Shown here piece by piece: positions 18,661-26,478 of a stretch of 30,122 bases of DNA. The stretch is from a virus, in the IMG/VR virus record IMGVR_UViG_3300021502_000005, positions 1-30,122 of that record. One strand, written 5' to 3'. Both the position numbers and the translations under genes were made by a program. Position 1 is the stretch's first letter, and each line of letters starts with the position of its first letter. The notes under the pieces were generated by a model that worked only from the letters and a program-made list of their open reading frames with translations, ran no database searches and was not told where the DNA came from.

Positions 18661-18837
18661 TTACTGCCCCATTTTCTCTTCAAGATCTTTTAATCTTTTC
18701 TTGTGCTTGAATATGGCCGCTTTCCCTGCGTCCATACTACCGGAAAAAGGCTTGTTTTTATTTTTATTTCTTTGGAATATTTCCCTAAACAGCCCTTTTC
18801 TTTTTTTATCCGGTGTAGACTTCTTTAATAATGGCAT
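18661..18837 (-). CDS. Small highly basic protein between adaptor and nozzle genes, 58 aa
   Basis: ATG at 18837, TAA at 18661-18663. 58 residues, beginning MPLLKKSTPDKKRKGLF and ending KRLKDLEEKMGQ. About a third of the residues are Lys or Arg, and the last 20 residues probably form an amphipathic helix. AGAGGG lies upstream of the start. It fills the gap between the adaptor stop (18848) and the nozzle start (18652) with only short spacers, as expected for an operon gene. No family is recognised. Binding to DNA or to the acidic adaptor ring is possible but speculative. Confidence 0.75.
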   Translation of the reverse strand: MPLLKKSTPDKKRKGLFREIFQRNKNKNKPFSGSMDAGKAAIFKHKKRLKDLEEKMGQ

Positions 18838-18847
18838 AATAACCCTC

Positions 18848-19510
18848 TTATAAAAAACTTTCTAAATTTAAGCTGTCATTCACTTCTATCGGGCATCTAT
18901 CTTCTGGCCCAATATATCGATTTAACGCAGCCATGGCCCCGTTAAATTCATTCTTATAATATCGTGTGTTAGGGCTTGCCCCTTCCTCTCCGTCCTCTAT
19001 GAGCTTCCAGATTTCTTTTGCTACATAACTTACAAGGAGTGGCCTGGTTAGAAATTCCGGTAACGCATCATTCTGGTCGCCGTTGATAGTTTGTATCGTT
19101 GGAGCCTTATAATAATGCACTCTCAAAGTTTCAGCCGAGGAAGGAATACGCTGGTAATATAACCGGTCTCCCTTTCTTGCCACACCAACCACACGACCCC
19201 CAAGATCAAGCCGACTAAAAGCTGAATACAGCAACTCGACACTTCCATAAATTTTAATTTTAATATTGTTTGTATTGGAATAGCAGTAGTGCAAATGTTT
19301 TTGGAAATTATCGGGAAGGTCGGCGTAAGCTGTTGAAACTACCGTATCGACCGTGGTTTCTGTTTCAAGCAACTTGGGTAACAGGAAGAGGCCTGATATT
19401 TCTTTCAAAGCCTTATTCACATACGACATCGTGTCCGCTATCCCGAAAGAAACATCTTGGATAATAGTCTGGACTTCTTCGTTTATCTCTAAAACTGTTT
19501 CAATAGCCAT
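18848..19510 (-). CDS. Head-tail connector (adaptor) protein
   Basis: 220 residues. The N-terminal helices (ETVLEINEEVQTIIQDVS, then MSYVNKALKEISGLFLLPKL), the strand/turn block STAYADLPDNFQKHLHYCY and the segment DRLYYQRIPSSAETLRVHYY match the layout of P22 gp4-like adaptors, which form a ring below the portal. C-terminal helices (ALPEFLTRPLLVSYVAKEIW) complete the domain. It has no catalytic motif. AAGGAAG precedes ATG. Location between head proteins and the nozzle candidate agrees. Confidence is good for the general role and moderate for the family. Confidence 0.8.
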   Translation of the reverse strand: MAIETVLEINEEVQTIIQDVSFGIADTMSYVNKALKEISGLFLLPKLLETETTVDTVVSTAYADLPDNFQKHLHYCYSNTNNIKIKIYGSVELLYSAFSRLDLGGRVVGVARKGDRLYYQRIPSSAETLRVHYYKAPTIQTINGDQNDALPEFLTRPLLVSYVAKEIWKLIEDGEEGASPNTRYYKNEFNGAMAALNRYIGPEDRCPIEVNDSLNLESFL

Positions 19511-19526
19511 TCCACTTCCTTTTGAA

Positions 19527-19560
19527 ATGATTGAGGCTATCTCACGACAACCTCAATCAT
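19527..19560 (-). other. Intercistronic hairpin, perfect 10-bp stem
   Basis: ATGATTGAGG at 19527-19536 and its exact reverse complement at 19551-19560 enclose a 14-base loop. The hairpin sits in the gap between the 138-residue gene and the adaptor gene, just before the adaptor ribosome site. No long T run follows, so it looks like an mRNA stability or processing element rather than a terminator. Confidence 0.75.
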
Positions 19561-19576
19561 AAATGATATTAACCAG

Positions 19577-19993
19577 TTATCTTCCGATAAACATAACCTT
19601 TACTGATGTTACAGCACTGAGATCAGTTGTATTACCGACCTCATCGGCAGCAGCAGCGTCTACAGCAGACCTAAAAGTAGCGTCAACGATACAGGACTGG
19701 CCGTCTGTGATGTTCCCTGCCCCAGTATCAGCAATAGTCACCTTATCGGTGGTTACGGCTGCTTGCGCCGCTGTGGGGGTCATAGCCTTGACTTTGCTAT
19801 TGGTATAGTCATACTCAAAGACATACCCGCTATTGCCAGCGATTGTGACGTGAGTGGCTACAGATAGACCTATATCGCCAGGCGTTAATGATTCCCCGCC
19901 AGTTGGGTATGAAGAATCAAAGGCAATATCGCAGAAAACAACTCTTTTAGTGCCAAAGACGGAAAATTCTCTATTCGTGATTGTTAAACTCAT
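19577..19993 (-). CDS. Small structural protein, 138 aa
   Basis: 138 residues, mostly beta strands with Thr/Ala/Val richness and no membrane segment. It starts SLTITNREFSVFGTKRVVFC and ends in a short strand, VTSVKVMFIGR. AAGGAGGTGA, a near-perfect ribosome site, precedes ATG, implying high expression as expected of an abundant virion component. It lies between the decoration candidate and the adaptor. It could be a second head decoration or head-completion protein. Family not recognised with certainty. Confidence 0.75.
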   Translation of the reverse strand: MSLTITNREFSVFGTKRVVFCDIAFDSSYPTGGESLTPGDIGLSVATHVTIAGNSGYVFEYDYTNSKVKAMTPTAAQAAVTTDKVTIADTGAGNITDGQSCIVDATFRSAVDAAAADEVGNTTDLSAVTSVKVMFIGR

Positions 19994-20005
19994 GGCTTCA
20001 CCTCC

Positions 20006-20737
20006 TTATGTTATCTTGAGGATTACAGGCTGGTATTCAGTATCAACGCCAGCGAACCCGTGAACTGTTCCAACCGCCGGAATAACAGAAGCAGCCGCCA
20101 TAATAGCTGTGCTACCAGCCACAGTAGCCGTATCCTGAATTACGTCTGTGCCCAATGCAGTGGTATCCCCCATCAATACGCATGCAAGCCCTTTTGTCTG
20201 TGCCCAGTAGTAATATAGAGTTGTAACCGCAACAACAGGCACACCAACAGGGCAAGCAACGGTGGTACTTTCGACAATACCTTTCCATGGATTATGAACA
20301 AGGGTAAACTTTGAAGTCGTATCAAGCGCCACCTTAATACCTTCCTCAAGTGTGAGATTCACCACTGTGCCGGATGCGCTTATAGCCGAGTTCGCCTCTA
20401 TAGGATAAGAATATCCTTCTCCAGTGGCATCGTTAATCTGTAATGCACCATCTTTTAATGCATTCTCTGCAATCGCTGTCCCTGCCGTAACCGTTACAGC
20501 CAGTGTTTTAGTCCCAATTGCAACCGCAACCAGGATGGCTTCATCTGCATGGGCAGCAGCTATAGCAGCCGATACGCCAAGATTACCAGCAGTCAAGTCA
20601 GCACCTCCAGCCTGTGCGTAAACAAACTCTCGACCATCTTTTAATGCCCGTCTTGTCCCGAGTGCTTCTTTTTGCACTGAAGACGTTTGGTAAACTCCTT
20701 GACTAAACCCTGCTTTTTTCATTGGTGATGTACTCAT
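20006..20737 (-). CDS. Putative capsid decoration/head structural protein
   Basis: 243 residues directly downstream of the major capsid gene. The N-terminus contains SVQKEALGTRRALKDGREFVYA followed by an Ala-rich region (SAAIAAAHADEAILVAVAIG), then beta strands. The central LVHNPWKGIVESTT and the later YYYWAQTKG resemble proteins often encoded beside phage capsid genes. GGAGGA lies nine bases before ATG, and a potential structured RNA abuts this site. No enzyme motif is present. A head decoration or minor head role is the best inference. Confidence 0.75.
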   Translation of the reverse strand: MSTSPMKKAGFSQGVYQTSSVQKEALGTRRALKDGREFVYAQAGGADLTAGNLGVSAAIAAAHADEAILVAVAIGTKTLAVTVTAGTAIAENALKDGALQINDATGEGYSYPIEANSAISASGTVVNLTLEEGIKVALDTTSKFTLVHNPWKGIVESTTVACPVGVPVVAVTTLYYYWAQTKGLACVLMGDTTALGTDVIQDTATVAGSTAIMAAASVIPAVGTVHGFAGVDTEYQPVILKIT

Positions 20738-20752
20738 TTTTTATGCTCCTCC

Positions 20753-20798
20753 GGAAGCTTGCAACCATCCACCACGCTTCCTGTGGGTTTATGGATGG
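20753..20798 (-). promoter_or_regulatory. Structured leader (hairpin/possible pseudoknot) before the decoration gene
   Basis: On the minus strand CCATCCA (20798-20792) pairs with TGGATGG (20771-20765), and CCAC (20786-20783) pairs with GTGG (20775-20772), leaving a 5-base bulge and the loop AGGAAGC. The loop bases GGAAGC (20781-20776) are complementary to GCTTCC (20758-20753), which touches the ribosome site GGAGGA. The two helices could form a pseudoknot or compete. Confidence 0.55.
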
Positions 20799-20819
20799 GT
20801 GATTAAAGTTTGGTTAATT

Positions 20820-21797
20820 CTAAGTTAAGCCGGAATACGCAATATGCGCTTTTCGGTTATTGACAACCATGTTGCCATCGAAATAAATCTTTAAAGTCTT
20901 ATCTTCCGGAGAATCAGGGATAACTTTCCATTTGGTTCTCATAAACAGGCCTTCTTTATGAACTGCAAAGCCGATGTTGTTCGAGTTCAGGGCGAACATA
21001 TAACCTGAAGGGCAATAGTCATCCGGGAATATCTCTTTCCCCTCAAACTTTAGACCAGTGAACCCGGCCTCAACGGTCACAGTAGATTCGGTGAATCTCT
21101 GTTGTGCCTGAAGAACATCTGACAATGTGTTGTAAAGTGTTTCAGTGGTTACGATAATATCCGGTTTTCCGCCCTTACCATCTCGTAGCTTTGCCGTAGA
21201 GCAAGCTGTTCTGATTTTTGCAAGAGAGATTGGCCCGCCGTCACTGTTGACTTTCCCTTCCCAGGGCTTAGTCCCGTCATCGGCCACAATATCATTTTCA
21301 GCTTTCCCGGCGTAAGGCAGGGTTGCAGTTTCATTGCAACAAGCCAAAAGCCCGGTAAGCCTTTCGGAATCTCCGCCTGGTACATCATATACACTATCTG
21401 CCAAAAGCTTAGTAACAGACTTCTGATTCCCGCCAAGTCTCTGATTTACCATTGATACTACAGCGTATTCACCGGCATTTTTAAGGCCATCGATACGATA
21501 AATAGTTGAGTTGCCATAAGCGTGCTTCCAATCGAAAACAACGCTGGTAATAGCCTCACGGTCGTCTGAGTTTACGGTAGCACCACGGCTGTAAAATCCC
21601 GCATTCTGCCCGTCATACTCCAAAGGAATTCGAATCTGAAAACCACCTGCAGGCCGCTCCCATATCCCTTTTTGCTGTTTGATAAAATAATTCAACAGAA
21701 AGGATGTATTAAAATAAATATCCCTTGCCAGCTTTCCATCTTCCAGTTCAAAATAATCTTGTGTTATTCCATCAAGCTCACTCGTTGATGTTGACAT
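20820..21797 (-). CDS. Major capsid protein
   Basis: 325 residues. It starts MSTSTSELDGITQDYFELED and shows the capsid-like run ERPAGGFQIRIPLEYDGQNA, an E-loop-like GFYSRGATVNSDDREAIT, a central helix (NAGEYAVVSMVNQRLGG) and a late PDIIVTTETLYNTLSDVL followed by GLKFEGKEIFPDDYCPSGYM, which is typical of HK97-fold coat proteins. No protease gene is visible, and a separate scaffold gene lies just upstream. TTAGGAGGATATAATG gives a very strong ribosome site. A stem-rich gap follows the gene. Identification rests on these patterns and on gene order. Confidence 0.9.
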   Translation of the reverse strand: MSTSTSELDGITQDYFELEDGKLARDIYFNTSFLLNYFIKQQKGIWERPAGGFQIRIPLEYDGQNAGFYSRGATVNSDDREAITSVVFDWKHAYGNSTIYRIDGLKNAGEYAVVSMVNQRLGGNQKSVTKLLADSVYDVPGGDSERLTGLLACCNETATLPYAGKAENDIVADDGTKPWEGKVNSDGGPISLAKIRTACSTAKLRDGKGGKPDIIVTTETLYNTLSDVLQAQQRFTESTVTVEAGFTGLKFEGKEIFPDDYCPSGYMFALNSNNIGFAVHKEGLFMRTKWKVIPDSPEDKTLKIYFDGNMVVNNRKAHIAYSGLT

Positions 21798-21816
21798 TAT
21801 ATCCTCCTAATGGCAG

Positions 21817-22701
21817 CTACATAGCCGCTTGTCGCCGTTCTTTCAAACGTGCGGCCATAACTGTATTAACGCCGCCAAACTTTTTTGGTTGTTTAAGTTC
21901 TGGCGCTATCTTACCTTGTACGGTTCCAGTTGTAACAGGTCCTGAGCCGATAACTTGTGCGCCCTTCTTTGCTTTAAAATTCTTAATCACTCTTTCCTCG
22001 GTTTCTTTTACGGCCTTTTCCACAGCGTCTTTGACCTTTGCTTCAACACCTTTAGCGTTCCCTTCTGACATCAATGCCATATGCGCCGAGATAGCGTTAT
22101 GGCCGGGGTTGCTATTAATAAAGGCCTGAATCTCCCCAGAATCCCACATTGGATCAAAGGTTTCATTTTTTGCTGCGTAATCATCAAAAGTTTTCAGGAC
22201 ATTATCTTCTTGCGATCTTTGTGAAAATGTACCTGCAACCTCTGCCGAAACTTCGGCCCTAATTTGCTTTGCAATGTTCGCTGTGTAGGCTATGGGATCT
22301 TCATCCATCCATTCCCGGATGTCTGCCACTGACATTTTAGAGATGTCTTTATATCCGGGATCTTCAACCTCTTTAGGCTTTAACCCTTCGTTTACCTGCG
22401 ATTGCAAAGTCTTCAACTGCTCTTTCAGGTCGTTCCTGGAATGTATAAGCTCCTGGAACCGAGGATGCTTATCAAACCGAGTCTCATCCTCTTGCGCCTG
22501 CGCTGCTGCTTTTCCTTCAGTTGCTTTCTTCTCAACCTCAACAGCTTTTTCCTCTTCAGCCTTAATCTCTTCATCAGTTTTTTGCGTCTCTTCAGACGAT
22601 GCAGGTAGTTGTTCATCTACCGTTGCGATGAGATCATCAGGGTTTGTTGCAGGGGACGGGGCTGCAACGTCTTCGTTTATCGTCTGTTCTGGTTCTGGCA
22701 T
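21817..22701 (-). CDS. Scaffolding protein
   Basis: 294 residues. It is acidic and Glu/Lys/Ala-rich with a disordered N-terminus (first 40 residues) and a charged coiled-coil stretch (about 41-70). A predicted helix follows (FDKHPRFQELIHSRNDLKEQ, about 76-95), then a middle helical domain around KMSVADIREWMDEDP. The short basic tail (VMAARLKERRQAAM) resembles coat-binding tails of phage scaffolds. TAGGAG precedes ATG. Placement immediately before the capsid gene, on the same strand with 19 bases between, is the usual scaffold position. Confidence 0.88.
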   Translation of the reverse strand: MPEPEQTINEDVAAPSPATNPDDLIATVDEQLPASSEETQKTDEEIKAEEEKAVEVEKKATEGKAAAQAQEDETRFDKHPRFQELIHSRNDLKEQLKTLQSQVNEGLKPKEVEDPGYKDISKMSVADIREWMDEDPIAYTANIAKQIRAEVSAEVAGTFSQRSQEDNVLKTFDDYAAKNETFDPMWDSGEIQAFINSNPGHNAISAHMALMSEGNAKGVEAKVKDAVEKAVKETEERVIKNFKAKKGAQVIGSGPVTTGTVQGKIAPELKQPKKFGGVNTVMAARLKERRQAAM

Positions 22702-22729
22702 GACTTTCTCCTACTTTTTCAATTAATAT

Positions 22730-23119
22730 TTATATTCTAATTCTTCGATCATCCATGCGCTTTTGCATGATTTTATCTGTGATAACGTGAGCAGGTGGTT
22801 GTGAGGGTGGCCTACCCGGTTTCTCACCGGCTTCCATATGCCTCACACCCTCACCCGCCATCCATTTATGGTAATTCTTCCTTGTCGGGTCTTTCAGGAA
22901 CTCTTGACAATGCCTTCCGCCTTCTTTGTTTACAACTTCCCTGATTGATTTTATCCAGCCCGGCGATTCGCTGGCAAGGTGCGGACCTGGTATGCTAATT
23001 ATTTTAGCCGCTGTTCCTTGGCATATCGGGCATTGTGTTTTTTTTGGGCAATCAGACATATTAAACGCCTGTTCTGATATCTGGTTGCATTCTTCGCATT
23101 GGAAACTATATAAGATCAC
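22730..23119 (-). CDS. FmdB-type zinc-ribbon protein
   Basis: 129 residues with a GTG start at 23119, chosen because AGGAGA at 23132-23127 gives a 7-base spacing; a TTG further upstream (23140) would start inside the terminator T run. Cys pairs C8-x2-C11 and C30-x2-C33 form an FmdB-like zinc ribbon (YSFQCEECNQ, then CPICQG). The C-terminal half is basic and Pro-rich. Small FmdB-like proteins are often encoded just before phage scaffold or capsid genes; their role is unclear, possibly nucleic-acid or protein binding. It is the first gene after the leader terminator. Confidence 0.8.
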   Translation of the reverse strand: MILYSFQCEECNQISEQAFNMSDCPKKTQCPICQGTAAKIISIPGPHLASESPGWIKSIREVVNKEGGRHCQEFLKDPTRKNYHKWMAGEGVRHMEAGEKPGRPPSQPPAHVITDKIMQKRMDDRRIRI

Positions 23120-23132
23120 TATCCACTCTCCT

Positions 23133-23181
23133 AAAAACAAAAACGGCCTGCGTTAAGATTTTACTCTCAACGAGGCCGTTT
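23133..23181 (-). terminator. Strong Rho-independent terminator ahead of the capsid operon
   Basis: Read leftward, AAACGGCCT pairs with AGGCCGTTT, continued by CGTTGAGA pairing with TCTTAACG (one G-U, one bulged base), loop 23159-23164. The stem is followed by TTTTTGTTTTT, which runs straight into the AGGAGA ribosome site of the zinc-ribbon gene. Confidence 0.85.
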
Positions 23182-23198
23182 GGCGTGGTTGGTTTTAA

Positions 23199-23228
23199 TT
23201 CAGCATGAACCGTTAGGGTGATACTGAA
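23199..23228 (-). other. Leader hairpin upstream of the terminator
   Basis: On the minus strand TTCAGTAT (23228-23221) pairs with ATGCTGAA (23206-23199) with one G-U, and an inner ACC/GGT helix is possible. It lies between the promoter candidate and the terminator. Confidence 0.5.
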
Positions 23229-23262
23229 CTGTTAACTATTTGTTTTTATAGTCTTTCGTAAT

Positions 23263-23291
23263 CGCATAACATAAAGGGAACACTAAGTCAA
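23263..23291 (-). promoter_or_regulatory. Sigma70-like promoter candidate for a short leader RNA
   Basis: TTGACT at 23291-23286, a 17-base spacer, then an extended -10 of the form TGnTATGCG with TATGCG at 23268-23263. Predicted start near 23256 gives about 120 bases of leader before the terminator. The -10 matches consensus at only three bases outside the TG extension. The rest of the segment 23292-23405 is AT-rich and shows no gene. Confidence 0.45.
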
Positions 23292-23405
23292 TAAGTTATT
23301 TTTTTTATTGTAACATTAAGTACACTACTGGCAAATATATAAAATCACACGGGATTGATAACAAAAAATCTGACAGGTTCCGAAAAAACCAATATGTTTT
23401 ATTTT

Positions 23406-23495
23406 TCATTTTTTAAACAATTTTTCCAAAGAGGTTATAATTTGTTTAAATCCACGGATAAGTATCTTAATAATTTGCTTTTCTGTTGCTGTCAA
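23406..23495 (-). CDS. Tiny basic amphipathic ORF, 29 aa (TTG start)
   Basis: TTG at 23495, TGA at 23408-23406. The 29-residue product begins MTATEKQIIKILIRGFKQII and ends KLFKK, a helix with hydrophobic residues on one face and Lys/Arg on the other. AAGGGATAAAACC precedes the TTG, almost the same as the AAGGAGATAAAACC before the TTG of the neighbouring 133-residue gene. Short basic helical peptides occur in many phages, with unknown role. Alternatively the shared TTGACA could be a -35 box (with TATTAA 17 bases on). Real but uncertain. Confidence 0.5.
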   Translation of the reverse strand: MTATEKQIIKILIRGFKQIITSLEKLFKK

Positions 23496-23517
23496 GGTTT
23501 TATCCCTTATCGGTTTT

Positions 23518-23919
23518 TTATTCTTTAAGAATATTTTGTATAATTCTTTCTTTTAAACCTTGTATGTCTTTCGTCAATTGAATATTCCGCAATCTACACG
23601 TTTTTAATTCTGTCTTAAGCTTCCTTATTAAAACCTCATTTTCTTTGGTTTCTTTTTGAGTCGCATCCTGTGCGACAACGCAAGCGATGCTATCATAAAA
23701 TAAACAAGATTTGTCTTTAAGTACGGGGTATTTCCGAAAAACTTTTTGCCAGAATAAGATTAATTGGTTTTCTGCTTTTGTCTCATGCTCTAGGCGCTGT
23801 TTGTTTTTATCTACCCATATCTTCCAACCGGGTTGGGTAGATACAGCTTCCGCTTTTCTTAAATTTTCAAGGTAACCAGCGTATAAAGATTGTGTTTCTC
23901 GGCCGACATTGAATGTCAA
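23518..23919 (-). CDS. Coiled-coil hypothetical protein after the portal, 133 aa
   Basis: 133 residues with a TTG start at 23919. The start overlaps the portal stop (CCTTGA), and its ribosome site AAGGAG lies within the last codons of the portal gene, so the two are translationally coupled. The protein is rich in Lys, Glu and Leu. The C-terminal 45 residues (ENEVLIRKLKTELKTCRLRN onward) form a likely coiled coil, and the N-terminal part has aromatic residues (PGWKIWVDKNKQ). There is no membrane or catalytic motif. It could help portal assembly or packaging; family unknown. Confidence 0.75.
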   Translation of the reverse strand: MTFNVGRETQSLYAGYLENLRKAEAVSTQPGWKIWVDKNKQRLEHETKAENQLILFWQKVFRKYPVLKDKSCLFYDSIACVVAQDATQKETKENEVLIRKLKTELKTCRLRNIQLTKDIQGLKERIIQNILKE

Positions 23920-26189
23920 GGTTTTATCTCCTTGTTGTTGGATGCAAGTCCCTTTTCACGGTATGCTCCCTGTGTGTTGCTCTTGACACTCTTGCCTTTT
24001 GCCTCTGAATCCTGCCCACCTGCTTTCTTAGGGTAGGCTTTTTCAGGTTGCTCGCTTTCATCTGTCTGGATATCCTTTATCACTCGTGCTGTATCCCTCT
24101 TGCCTTGGTCTTCAGCGTTCTTAATATCCGATATTGTCTGCGCCTGCTCTATCTCAAGCTTAGTCTGATCAAAGCTTACTCCGGCCTTCTTGACTTCCTG
24201 ATCGACAAACTCTGACTGAATTTTAGCTTTCAGTAGCTCAATCTCAACCATAACTTTCTCAACGGCTGCCATTTTGGTTTGAATTTCAGCATTAGTCTTG
24301 TCCAGTTCCGCTGTTTCTATTGGATTCTCTGCTGGTGCTTCGCCAGACATCGCCTGTGTCATTGCCATAAATGATGGGATTTCCCCCTTTTCTGCAGCCT
24401 TCTCAAAATCCTTTACATCCATTTGTGATAAGTTTTGAAACACCTCAAGTATCTCAGGGGGTACGCCTATTCCCGATAACTTTTCAAACAGTTCGCCAAA
24501 TGGCCCTGCCTGCATACGGTCAATCACTTCCTTGATCTCAGCGTCCGGCCATCCCATCTTTTTCAATAATGCCCTATTATCAATCGCCTGCTTGTCGAAC
24601 AAAACAAGAGATTCCTCCCGTTGCACTACCTCTGATTTCAACATTGTTGAGCCGGACACAACTGTCAGCTTCGCCGGGACTATCAGTTTACGTCCGTTGA
24701 CAACCTGTTGTTCTTGCCCTTCTACCGGTATCCATCTGTCTTCAGTATAAAAATTCATGACGTGCGACAAGAACATCCGCCCACGTTCACGGCCCATCTT
24801 TCTGTAATTGCTTTCTTTACCCTTCACCATGTTTGAGGCGTGTTCAAGCAAAGCAGCTATGGCCTTATATGCGATAACTTCTTTACCTGGTGTCTGAGTC
24901 GCTTCGAGTTCAAATGAGCCTGATATAAGAAAGAACATCTCTTTATATAGGTTAAACGCTGCGATCAAATCGGCAGGCATCTTTGGAGGGTCTATATATC
25001 TTAATGAAGCCGCTGCAAGGTCGTTTGTCGGGTTAAGTATTCCGGTTTGATTGGTAACTTCTGCATTGCTCACGCCTGAAGTTTCAGGATTAATGAACTT
25101 AAACCCGGCCACCTTATCCTTGAACATTGTAAATTGGGTAAGAGTTTTATTAACTTCAATTTGAATATTTTCTAACTGCTCAAAATCTGAATATCCCCAG
25201 GGCTGCGATGTATCCGTGATGGATTGCGTTAAAGTAAATGGGAACTTGTCATACAAATAAGTCTTTTGTGCCTCTTCATCCTCAAGCGTTTCCGAAATCG
25301 AAGGATTGCTCCGGTCTTCAAGGACTATTTTGCCGCCGTTACACACGGTTATTACCCTTATATTACCCTTGTACAGCGGGGTTCCATCTTCTTTTTCAGT
25401 ATAATCTTTCACCCAGCACTCACAAATTAAAAGCTCTTCGCCTTCCACGTTGCTCTCACCTGACATATTCAGCATGTTCTTGACAATGCCGCCGAATGTG
25501 CTGAAATACCCCTTAGGTTGCCCCTTCGTGTTTGCTGAAACCTCACGCCTGGTGTCTCCAAGTTCTTTCAAAAACTCTTCATCGGATGTAATATCGTCTG
25601 CAAACTGAGGCCATCTCCGCCTTGCTTCCCGGACTGACATCGGCCAGTAGTGGAATAAGGCTTCAGATTTTTGGATATTCTTAGATTTTACAGGATAGAA
25701 TCCAAAGTGGAATGGATCGACTATCTCTGTTTCAACCTCGCCAAGATTAAACTCAAGATCAGGGTTAAACACAACCTTTTCAACCGTGCAACCGTAGGTC
25801 TCGCCATTAATCACGGATTGCTCAAAAATAGCCTGTTGTTCTGTATCTCCCCACCAAAAATCGGCGATATGAAGCAGATCGTCGTAAACATCATCCTGTA
25901 CTTCGTTAGGATCGCCCCGCTTGACGATATTGAACGTGGGGTTGTTGTCTGTGAGCATGTTGACTGTACGCTGGCGGTGAGTGTATAGGAGGTTTGCGGT
26001 CATGAGTGTGATCTTAGAGGATGGTTGCGCCCAGTGTTTGTTCCTTGCTAATTCATAATTTCGGTTCCATTTTGCCGGTAAACCTAAATTTGATTTATCT
26101 TGGATCACTTCGGCGAGTATCGTAAAAACCTTATACCCTGCTTTTGCCTTGCCTTGCGCTGGAAATAGTTCTGTTGAGTTATTCGGCAT
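23916..26189 (-). CDS. Portal protein
   Basis: 757 residues, close to the length of P22 gp1 (725). The N-terminal region (LPAKWNRNYELARNKHWAQP, then TANLLYTHRQRTVNMLTDNN) and the segment EQSVINGETYGCTVEKVVFN followed by IVDPFHFGFYPV match P22-type portals. The later ELEATQTPGKEVIAYKAIAA block is also typical. A long charged coiled coil (about 620-712) would form the barrel or crown inside the capsid, followed by a Lys/Gly-rich tail. It forms the dodecameric DNA channel at the capsid vertex. AAGGAG precedes ATG. It follows the terminase genes after three small accessory genes. Confidence 0.92.
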   Translation of the reverse strand: MPNNSTELFPAQGKAKAGYKVFTILAEVIQDKSNLGLPAKWNRNYELARNKHWAQPSSKITLMTANLLYTHRQRTVNMLTDNNPTFNIVKRGDPNEVQDDVYDDLLHIADFWWGDTEQQAIFEQSVINGETYGCTVEKVVFNPDLEFNLGEVETEIVDPFHFGFYPVKSKNIQKSEALFHYWPMSVREARRRWPQFADDITSDEEFLKELGDTRREVSANTKGQPKGYFSTFGGIVKNMLNMSGESNVEGEELLICECWVKDYTEKEDGTPLYKGNIRVITVCNGGKIVLEDRSNPSISETLEDEEAQKTYLYDKFPFTLTQSITDTSQPWGYSDFEQLENIQIEVNKTLTQFTMFKDKVAGFKFINPETSGVSNAEVTNQTGILNPTNDLAAASLRYIDPPKMPADLIAAFNLYKEMFFLISGSFELEATQTPGKEVIAYKAIAALLEHASNMVKGKESNYRKMGRERGRMFLSHVMNFYTEDRWIPVEGQEQQVVNGRKLIVPAKLTVVSGSTMLKSEVVQREESLVLFDKQAIDNRALLKKMGWPDAEIKEVIDRMQAGPFGELFEKLSGIGVPPEILEVFQNLSQMDVKDFEKAAEKGEIPSFMAMTQAMSGEAPAENPIETAELDKTNAEIQTKMAAVEKVMVEIELLKAKIQSEFVDQEVKKAGVSFDQTKLEIEQAQTISDIKNAEDQGKRDTARVIKDIQTDESEQPEKAYPKKAGGQDSEAKGKSVKSNTQGAYREKGLASNNKEIKP

Positions 26190-26226
26190 TTAGCGCTCCT
26201 TATAATTTAACCGCCTTTTTTTTTAC

Positions 26227-26478
26227 TTATACAGCTAATATAAAAGTTCTGTATTCGTCGATATACACTTGCCGTTTCCCAGGCTTGGCGGATGCAATAG
26301 CTTCTAACATCCCTCTTTCTAATTTTGCTTGTAGTGTATCTATATCATCGGAAATCGCATCGTTATCGTTGAGCGGATGTGATTTCTCATTTTTGGGTTT
26401 TACAACTGGTGCGCTCGCACTTATCGCATCCATCGCTGATGCGGCTAAAAACGTTTGTTGTTGTTTTATTTTTTCCAT
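26227..26478 (-). CDS. Small hypothetical protein, 83 aa
   Basis: 83 residues, mostly helical and charged. The Ala/Ser-rich N-terminus (FLAASAMDAISASAPVV) is followed by an acidic middle (LNDNDAISDDIDTLQAKLER) and the basic KPGKRQVYIDEYRT. Its ATG overlaps the previous stop (TAATG) with GGGAG upstream. It lies just before the portal gene. No family is recognised; a small packaging accessory or regulatory protein is possible. Confidence 0.7.
   Translation of the reverse strand: MEKIKQQQTFLAASAMDAISASAPVVKPKNEKSHPLNDNDAISDDIDTLQAKLERGMLEAIASAKPGKRQVYIDEYRTFILAV

Noticed and set aside
22292-22726. 144-codon plus-strand frame opposite the scaffold gene
   Set aside because: Very Ser/Cys/Phe-rich product that mirrors the Glu/Lys/Ala codons of the scaffold; no ribosome site.
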